Both the position numbers and the translations under genes were made by a program. A stretch of 64,000 bases of DNA, taken from assembly GCF_918697865.1 (NCBI RefSeq), contig NZ_CAKKMV010000002.1, positions 62,001-126,000 of the forward strand, written 5' to 3'. Below are positions 58,679 to 64,000 of the stretch, piece after piece (within the stretch, counting starts at the first letter, position 1; each line of letters starts with the position of its first letter). This DNA is from Massilia sp. Bi118 (GTDB taxonomy: Bacteria; Pseudomonadota; Gammaproteobacteria; Burkholderiales; Burkholderiaceae_D). Below the pieces are notes generated by a model. The model was not told where the DNA came from. It saw only the letters and a program-made list of their open reading frames with translations, and did no database searches.

Positions 58679-58706
58679 AAGCGCGGCGTTTTTATCGCCG
58701 CTTTAT
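58679..58706 (+). terminator. Possible terminator after the barrel gene
   Basis: GCGGCG (58683-58688) pairs with CGCCGC (58696-58701), followed by TTTAT. The stem is short and the T-run weak. Confidence 0.4.
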
Positions 58707-58821
58707 GCCGGCCGTGGCACATGTTTCCATTGACGGAAGCATGTGCCATTTATTTTTTCCGGACGCTGTGGCAGCATACGGGCGTTTATCTTTTCATTTA
58801 TTTTATATAAAGCCCGAAAAT

Positions 58822-60915
58822 ATGCGCCCAGCCCGCCTAGCTGCCGTTTTATCCCTTGCCGGCGCCGCTGCGCTGGCGCATGCCCAAAGCACTCCTGCCG
58901 CCGCGCCCGCCGCCAAGGCCGAGCGTCCGGCCACGGAATTTCCCTACACGCCCGGCCTGGACCCGAGCGCGATGGACCGCAGCGCCGATCCCTGCGTCGA
59001 TTTCTACCAGTTTGCCTGCGGCGGCTGGATGAAGAACAATCCGATCCCCGCCGACCAGGCGCGCTGGTCGGTCTACGGCAAGCTGGCGCAGGACAACCAG
59101 CGCTTCCTGTGGGGCATTCTCGAAGACCTGTCCAAGCGCCAGGAGGGCCGCAATGCCACCCAGCAGAAGATCGGCGACTACTTCGGCGCCTGCATGGACG
59201 AGCGCACCATCGAAGCGCGCGGCGCCGAGCCGCTCAAGCCCTATTTCGACGAGATCGCCTCGCTGCGCTCCAACAAGGACCTGCCGCGCGTGCTGGCGCA
59301 CCTGCACCTGGCGCTGGCCGACCAGGGCCTGTTCTTCGGCTTCGGTTCGAGCCAGGACTTCGGCGACTCGACCCGCGTGATCGCCTTCGCGACCGCCGGC
59401 GGCCTGGGCCTGCCGGACCGCGATTCCTACCTCAAGACGGACGCCAAATCGAAGGACATCCGCGCCAAGTACGTGGCCCACATCGCCAATACCTTCAAGC
59501 TGCTCGGCGACAGCCCGGAGCAGGCGCAGCGCCAGGCCGACCGCGTGATGGCGATGGAGACCGAGCTGGCCAAGGCCTCGCTGTCGCGCGTCGACAAGCG
59601 CGATCCGTATAAGCTGTTCCACAAGGTCGATGCGAAGGGCCTGCAGGCGCTGACCCCGGGCTTCTCCTGGCCCGCCTACCTGGGCGAGATCGGCCAGGGC
59701 AAGCAAAAGACCTTCAACGTCACCGAGCCGGCCTTCTTCAAGGCGCTGGCGAAGATGTGGAAGACGTCCGACATCGATGCCACCCGTACCTACCTGCGCT
59801 GGCACGTGGCGCGCAATATGTCGCCGGCGCTGGCCTCGAACTTCGACCGGGAACACTTCGACTTCTTCAGCAAGACCCTGCGCGGCGTACAGCAACAGCA
59901 GCCGCGCTGGAAGCGCTGCGTGACCCTGGTCGACCGCCAGCTGGGCGAAGCGCTGGGCCAGGAATTCGTCAGCCGCGCGTTCTCGCCGGCGCTGAAGGAA
60001 AAGTCGCTGCACATGACCCGCCAGGTCGAAGAGGCGATGAAGAAGGACATCGAGTCGCTCGACTGGATGAGCCCCGAGACCAAGAAGCGCGCCCAGGAAA
60101 AGCTGGCCGCGATCGTCAACAAGATCGGCTATCCGGACAAGTGGCGCGACTACAGCAGCTATGTGGTGAAGCCGAACGACTTTGCCGGCAACGTCGAGCG
60201 CGGCAACACTTTCGAGACGCGCCGCGACCTGGCCAAGATCGGCAAGCCGCTCGACCGCGGTGAATGGGGCATGACGCCGCCGACGGTGAACGCCTACTTC
60301 AATCCGCAGATGAACGACATCAACTTCCCGGCCGGCGTGCTGCAACCGCCGCTGTTCGACCCGAAGATGGATGACGCGCCGAACTACGGCAACACCGGCG
60401 GCACCATCGGCCACGAACTGACCCACGCCTTCGACGATGAAGGCCGCCAGTTCGACGCCAAGGGCAACCTGAAGGACTGGTGGACCAGGAAGGACGCCAA
60501 GGAATACGAAGAGCGCGCCGCCTGCATCGTCGACCAGTACGCGCAGTACACGGTGGTGGACGACATCAAGATCAACAGCAAGCTGACCCTGGGCGAAGAC
60601 ATCGCCGACCTGGGCGGCCTGATCCTGGGCTGGATGGCGTGGAAGGAAGAGATGGCCAGCATGCCGCAGCAGGCCCAGCCTCAGCAGCTCCGCGACGGCC
60701 TGACGCCGGAGCAGCGCTTCTTCGTCGGCAACGCCCAATGGGCCTGCGAAAACGACCGCCCGGAAAACCTGCGCGTCAAAGCCATGACCGACCCCCACTC
60801 GCCGGGCCGCTACAGGGTGAATGGCCTGGTGGTGAACATGCCGCAGTTCCAGCAGGCTTTCCAGTGCAAGGCCGGGCAGCCGATGGTGAAGGAGAAGCGG
60901 TGCCGGGTTTGGTAA
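58822..60915 (+). CDS. M13 family metallopeptidase (neprilysin/PepO-like)
   Basis: A 697-residue exported zinc endopeptidase. The signal peptide (LAAVLSLAGAAALAHAQ) is followed by the M13 N-terminal domain (CVDFYQFACGGWMKNNPIPA) and the C-terminal catalytic domain with VNAYFNPQMNDINFPAG, the zinc site GHELTHAFDDEG (H531, E532, H535) and GEDIADLGG (third ligand E592), ending in a CRVW-type tail typical of the family. It degrades peptides in the periplasm or outside. ATG 58822 leads into the signal peptide; the frame opens 39 codons earlier without one. Confidence 0.95.
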   Translation: MRPARLAAVLSLAGAAALAHAQSTPAAAPAAKAERPATEFPYTPGLDPSAMDRSADPCVDFYQFACGGWMKNNPIPADQARWSVYGKLAQDNQRFLWGILEDLSKRQEGRNATQQKIGDYFGACMDERTIEARGAEPLKPYFDEIASLRSNKDLPRVLAHLHLALADQGLFFGFGSSQDFGDSTRVIAFATAGGLGLPDRDSYLKTDAKSKDIRAKYVAHIANTFKLLGDSPEQAQRQADRVMAMETELAKASLSRVDKRDPYKLFHKVDAKGLQALTPGFSWPAYLGEIGQGKQKTFNVTEPAFFKALAKMWKTSDIDATRTYLRWHVARNMSPALASNFDREHFDFFSKTLRGVQQQQPRWKRCVTLVDRQLGEALGQEFVSRAFSPALKEKSLHMTRQVEEAMKKDIESLDWMSPETKKRAQEKLAAIVNKIGYPDKWRDYSSYVVKPNDFAGNVERGNTFETRRDLAKIGKPLDRGEWGMTPPTVNAYFNPQMNDINFPAGVLQPPLFDPKMDDAPNYGNTGGTIGHELTHAFDDEGRQFDAKGNLKDWWTRKDAKEYEERAACIVDQYAQYTVVDDIKINSKLTLGEDIADLGGLILGWMAWKEEMASMPQQAQPQQLRDGLTPEQRFFVGNAQWACENDRPENLRVKAMTDPHSPGRYRVNGLVVNMPQFQQAFQCKAGQPMVKEKRCRVW

Positions 60916-60949
60916 GTTAGCCTCAAAGCCGTCATTCCCGCGCTTACCG

Positions 60950-61037
60950 CGTCGTCCCCGCGCAGGCGGGGACCCAAGTTCTGCAAGCGTCACGTTAGCG
61001 TACGCAAACTTGGATCCCCGCCTGCGCGGGGATGACG
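60950..61037. repeat. Dispersed compound palindrome, family 1 copy C
   Basis: A third ~88-bp copy. The right hairpin has a further compensatory pair (ATCCCCGC/GCGGGGAT) and the inner spacer is diverged. A fragment of another left arm (CGTCATTCCCGCG) precedes it from about 60930. It lies between the M13 peptidase and the convergent hemerythrin gene. Confidence 0.85.
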
Positions 61038-61054
61038 TTTACAAGTACGTGTTC

Positions 61055-61528
61055 TTATCTCCGCCGCGACCCCCGGTCGCTGGCCTGCCCCTGCATATGC
61101 ACCAGGTTCGCCTCGAAAGCCTGCATCTGCAAACCAATATCCGCCATATCCACACTCGACTGCCGCAGCCGCGGGAACAGCTCGCCTTCCTCTTCCTCGA
61201 TATGGTTCAGCACCGACTTCAGCATCTCGCGCATCATCGGTTCCGCGCGCGGTTCGTCCGGCGCCATGCCCTGCAGCGTGGCCAGCAGGTCGTCGACCTT
61301 CAAATGGTCCTGCTCGAAATGGCGCACCAGGTTGTCGTCGAGGCAGCGCACGTTCGGATAGAAGATCGACTCTTCCAGCCGTGAATGGGTGTGGATGGCT
61401 TGCAGCAGCTGGGTGGCCGCCTGTTTCTTGACCTCGATGTCGCTGCTGTTGAGGTATTTGTCGGCCAGCTTGCGCACCGTGTCGTGGTCGCGCACCAGCA
61501 TCTGGATCGGATCGTCGGCATTGTCCAT
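61055..61528 (-). CDS. Hemerythrin domain-containing protein
   Basis: A 157-residue four-helix protein with iron-ligand histidines and acids in VRDHDTVRKL, IHTHSRLEESIFYP, FEQDHLKVDDLL and HIEEEEGELFPRL, the di-iron pattern of bacterial hemerythrins. It probably binds O2 or NO, or stores iron in stress. No DNA-binding or signalling domain is attached. GAGGAGG precedes ATG 61528. It is downstream of the SRPBCC gene on the same strand, beyond a terminator. Confidence 0.93.
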   Translation of the reverse strand: MDNADDPIQMLVRDHDTVRKLADKYLNSSDIEVKKQAATQLLQAIHTHSRLEESIFYPNVRCLDDNLVRHFEQDHLKVDDLLATLQGMAPDEPRAEPMMREMLKSVLNHIEEEEGELFPRLRQSSVDMADIGLQMQAFEANLVHMQGQASDRGSRRR

Positions 61529-61600
61529 GATGGGTTCCTCCTCAAAGGGAATGCCATCCTACTCTTGGCGGAAAACAGCGCACATCCATTTAGGCGCGGC

Positions 61601-61629
61601 AAAAGAAACGCCGCCTCGGCAGGCGGCGT
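61601..61629 (-). terminator. Terminator after the SRPBCC gene
   Basis: ACGCCGCCT (61608-61616) pairs with AGGCGGCGT (61621-61629), CGGC loop. The minus-strand transcript continues into TTTCTTTT. Confidence 0.75.
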
Positions 61630-61648
61630 CTGCATGATCGGCCAGGAA

Positions 61649-62191
61649 TCAGTGCTGGGCGATACTGCCGCGCCAGGCGCCGCTTTCCTTGCCGCGCGAT
61701 TCCAGCATTTCCTTGAACTTCTGCAGGTTGCCGCGCAGTTCCATGCGCACGGCGCCGAAGGAATCGCCGAGTTTTTCCAGGGCGCCTTCCGGCTGGTAGT
61801 CCATCTGGACGGCCACGCGGCAGACGTTGTCGGAAATCTTGTGGAAGGTCGCCACGCCGCCGTTCGGCACGCCGGTGGTGCTTTGCCAGGCGATGCGCTT
61901 GTCCGGGATCTGCTCGGTGATCTCGACGTCCCATTCCTTTTCTTCGCCGGCCACATTGGCCTTCCAGTGCAGGTGCTTGTCGTCCAGCTGGCGGATCTCG
62001 TGCACGCTGGCCATGAATTGCGGGAAGTCTTCGAACTGGGTCCACTGGTTGTACGCAGTGCGGACCGGCACATTGATTTCAATGGACTCCATGACTGCGG
62101 AATCCATGCCCGAACCACGGTTCTTCATTTTCTTCGACAGCATCATGCCGCCCACCGCCAGCGCGGCCACAGTAACAACTCGATTCAGCAT
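61649..62191 (-). CDS. Membrane-anchored SRPBCC (polyketide-cyclase/START-like) protein
   Basis: A 180-residue protein with one N-terminal hydrophobic segment (VVTVAALAVGGMMLSKKM), probably an anchor, followed by a SRPBCC fold (~35-170): IEINVPVRTAYNQWTQFEDF, ISDNVCRVAVQMDYQPEG and the long C-terminal helix. The fold holds a hydrophobic ligand; the ligand is unknown. GGAGGCAACA before the ATG at 62191 is a strong ribosome binding site; an upstream in-frame ATG at 62227 is less likely. Relatives often sit with stress-response genes. Confidence 0.88.
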   Translation of the reverse strand: MLNRVVTVAALAVGGMMLSKKMKNRGSGMDSAVMESIEINVPVRTAYNQWTQFEDFPQFMASVHEIRQLDDKHLHWKANVAGEEKEWDVEITEQIPDKRIAWQSTTGVPNGGVATFHKISDNVCRVAVQMDYQPEGALEKLGDSFGAVRMELRGNLQKFKEMLESRGKESGAWRGSIAQH

Positions 62192-62354
62192 TGTTGCCTC
62201 CTTGTTACGAGTAAAGATTGAAAACACATCTGCACCTACGTTAAGGCAAGTCGGATTTGCAGGGCGCTAGCGAGCCTTCAGGAAACTGTTGTGATACTGT
62301 ATATATAACCAGTAAATTTGCAGCCGAAAGCCTGCTTCGGCCGATCCCGACGTT

Positions 62355-62360
62355 TATAAT
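62355..62360 (+). promoter_or_regulatory. Candidate -10 box of the UvrD-type helicase gene
   Basis: A perfect TATAAT ends 6 bp before the ATG at 62367, placing the expected transcription start at or next to the start codon (leaderless mRNA). No good -35 is present at the normal distance. Confidence 0.45.
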
Positions 62361-62366
62361 GCCCGC

Positions 62367-64000
62367 ATGAATCTCCTCGACAACCTGAATCCCGAACAGC
62401 TCGCCGCGGTCACCTTGCCGTCCCAGAGCGCCCTGATCCTGGCCGGCGCCGGCTCGGGCAAGACGCGCGTGCTGACCACCCGGATCGCCTGGCTGATCCA
62501 GACCAGCCAGGTCTCGCCAGCCGGCATCATGGCGGTGACCTTCACCAATAAGGCGGCCAAGGAAATGCTGAGCCGCCTGTCGGCGATGCTGCCGATTAAC
62601 ACGCGCGGCATGTGGATCGGCACCTTCCACGGCCTGTGCAACCGCCTGTTGCGTACGCATCACCGCGACGCCGCGCTGCCGCAGAGTTTCCAGATCCTGG
62701 ATTCGCAGGACCAGCTGTCGATGATCAAGCGCATGCTGAAGGCGCTGAATGTCGATGACGAGAAGTACCCGGCCAAAGACCTGATGTACTTCATCAACAA
62801 CGCCAAGGACAACGGCCGCCGCGCCGCCGACTGCGAGGCCTACGACCACGTGCAAAAGCGCATGGTCGAGCTGTACGACGCCTACGACCAGCAGTGCCAG
62901 CGCGAAGGCGTGGTCGATTTTGCCGAGCTGCTGCTGCGCGCCTATGAACTGCTGCAGCGTAATCACCCGCTGCGCCAGCATTACCAGATGCGCTTCCGCC
63001 ACATCCTGGTCGACGAGTTCCAGGACACCAACGATCTGCAGTACAACCTGCTGAAGCTGCTGGCGGGGCACCATGAGCCGGCCGGCGGCGCGATCTTCGC
63101 GGTGGGCGACGACGACCAGAGCATCTACGCCTTCCGCGGCGCCAACGTCGGCAACATGCAGGCTTTCGAGCGCGAATTCGAGGTGAAGAACCTGATCAAG
63201 CTGGAGCAGAACTACCGCTCGCACGGTCACATCCTCGACACCGCCAACTTCCTGATCGCCAACAACAAGCAGCGTCTCGGCAAAAACCTGCGCACCGACG
63301 CCGGCCAGGGCGAGCCGGTCCGCATCTACGAAGCTTCCTCCGACCTGGAAGAGGCGCAGTGGATCATCGACGAGGCCAAGAGCCTGATGGGCGAGGGCGT
63401 GCCGCGCAGCGAGATCGCGATCCTGTACCGCTCGAACGCGCAGAGCCGCGTGATCGAGCACGCGCTGTTCGCGGCCGGCATTCCGTACACCGTGTACGGC
63501 GGCCTGCGCTACTTCCAGCGCGCCGAGGTCAAGCACGCGATCGCTTACCTGCAGCTGATGGACAATCCGCACAACGATTCGGCCTTCCTGCGCGTGGTGA
63601 ACTTCCCGACCCGAGGCATCGGCGCGCGCTCGATCGAGCAGCTGCAGATGGCGGCCGACAGCTATGGCGTGTCGCTGTACGCGGCGGTGCCGCACATGAC
63701 CGGCAAGGCCGGCACCGTGCTCGCCAACTTCGTCAAGCTGATCGAGAGCGCGCGCTTCGAGACCCAGCAGCTGCCGCTGCCCGAAATGGTGAAGGTGGTG
63801 CTGGAGCGCAGCACGCTGCTGGACCACTATGGCAAGGAAAAGGAAGGCGCCGAGCGCATCGAGAACCTGGAACAGATGGTCAGCGCCGCCACCCACTTCG
63901 TGCAGGAAGAGGGCTTCGGCGTAACGGCGCCGGCGCATCTGGGCCCGCAGGCGGCGGCGAGCAGCGGCACGGCCATCGTCAACGTCGACGGCATCGAGCT
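62367..64000 (+). CDS. uvrD: UvrD/Rep-family DNA helicase, N-terminal part (cut by window end)
   Basis: The first ~544 residues of a superfamily 1A 3'-5' helicase; the frame is open to the window end. Visible motifs: Q motif LNPEQLAAV, Walker A AGAGSGKTRVL, motif Ia VTFTNKAAKEM, Walker B VDEFQDTN, motif III DDDQSIYAFRGA, motif IV QNYRS and the region ARSIEQLQ. UvrD acts in nucleotide-excision and mismatch repair; Rep is a close alternative and the missing C terminus would help separate them. The start MNLLDNLNPEQ has no Shine-Dalgarno but TATAAT directly upstream. Confidence 0.93.
   Translation, partial: MNLLDNLNPEQLAAVTLPSQSALILAGAGSGKTRVLTTRIAWLIQTSQVSPAGIMAVTFTNKAAKEMLSRLSAMLPINTRGMWIGTFHGLCNRLLRTHHRDAALPQSFQILDSQDQLSMIKRMLKALNVDDEKYPAKDLMYFINNAKDNGRRAADCEAYDHVQKRMVELYDAYDQQCQREGVVDFAELLLRAYELLQRNHPLRQHYQMRFRHILVDEFQDTNDLQYNLLKLLAGHHEPAGGAIFAVGDDDQSIYAFRGANVGNMQAFEREFEVKNLIKLEQNYRSHGHILDTANFLIANNKQRLGKNLRTDAGQGEPVRIYEASSDLEEAQWIIDEAKSLMGEGVPRSEIAILYRSNAQSRVIEHALFAAGIPYTVYGGLRYFQRAEVKHAIAYLQLMDNPHNDSAFLRVVNFPTRGIGARSIEQLQMAADSYGVSLYAAVPHMTGKAGTVLANFVKLIESARFETQQLPLPEMVKVVLERSTLLDHYGKEKEGAERIENLEQMVSAATHFVQEEGFGVTAPAHLGPQAAASSGTAIVNVDGIE

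Noticed and set aside
62241..63938. 565-codon minus-strand ORF across the helicase gene
   Set aside because: The plus-strand frame from 62367 has all SF1 helicase motifs; the minus ORF is a GC shadow.

Overview
This is a GC-rich bacterial chromosome segment dominated by housekeeping genes. Gene content and order point to a betaproteobacterium of the Oxalobacteraceae, most likely Massilia or a close relative. The supporting clusters are def-fmt next to LysM-dprA-smg-topB; rplM-rpsI-argC-bactofilin-erpA-anmK-M23 peptidase-tyrS-dtd; dusB-fis-purH-ruvCAB; plus a PEP-CTERM protein. This assignment comes from memory of gene order, not from a search. I see no prophage, insertion sequence, CRISPR array, rRNA or tRNA gene.

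Layout. 1-1748 holds the end of an ABC-2 exporter operon. 1842-5609 is cobalamin-dependent methionine synthase (metH). 5939-6169 is an orphan BrnA-type antitoxin behind an operator-like repeat cluster. 6216-13810 carries fmt and def (minus strand) diverging from the LysM protein, dprA, smg and topB. 13888-24143 has two small unknown genes, an exporter whose permease is fused to an M1 peptidase domain, an unknown gene plus coq7, an OsmC protein, and a hydrolase/ATPase/permease operon. 24410-39520 is a nearly continuous core block of translation, arginine, cell-wall, Fe-S, tRNA-modification, purine and recombination genes.

39521-47741 is more accessory: a membrane protein, a PAS-GGDEF-EAL protein, a DUF2147 protein, an amidohydrolase with an added C-terminal domain, a DesK/LuxR-type two-component pair, a PEP-CTERM protein and a secreted unknown. 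47884-53694 holds valS, a secreted unknown and a subtilase. 54044-62191 holds an ANTAR response regulator, glutathione-dependent formaldehyde dehydrogenase, an M56 (BlaR/MecR-like) membrane protein, a small beta-barrel protein, an M13 peptidase, a hemerythrin and a SRPBCC protein. The window ends inside a UvrD/Rep helicase gene.

The points most worth following are small-scale. (1) The M56 gene has a palindromic operator-promoter but no BlaI gene; a 10-codon ORF overlapping its start may be what remains of blaI. (2) Four GATACA/TGTATC repeats precede the orphan brnA. (3) A dispersed compound palindrome occurs three times in full and once as a half, with compensatory stem changes, and one copy lies between ruvA and ruvB. 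(4) Two further palindrome families occur. (5) Several genes have a -10-like hexamer 6-9 nt before the start codon, suggesting leaderless or near-leaderless mRNAs. I found no convincing new multi-gene system.
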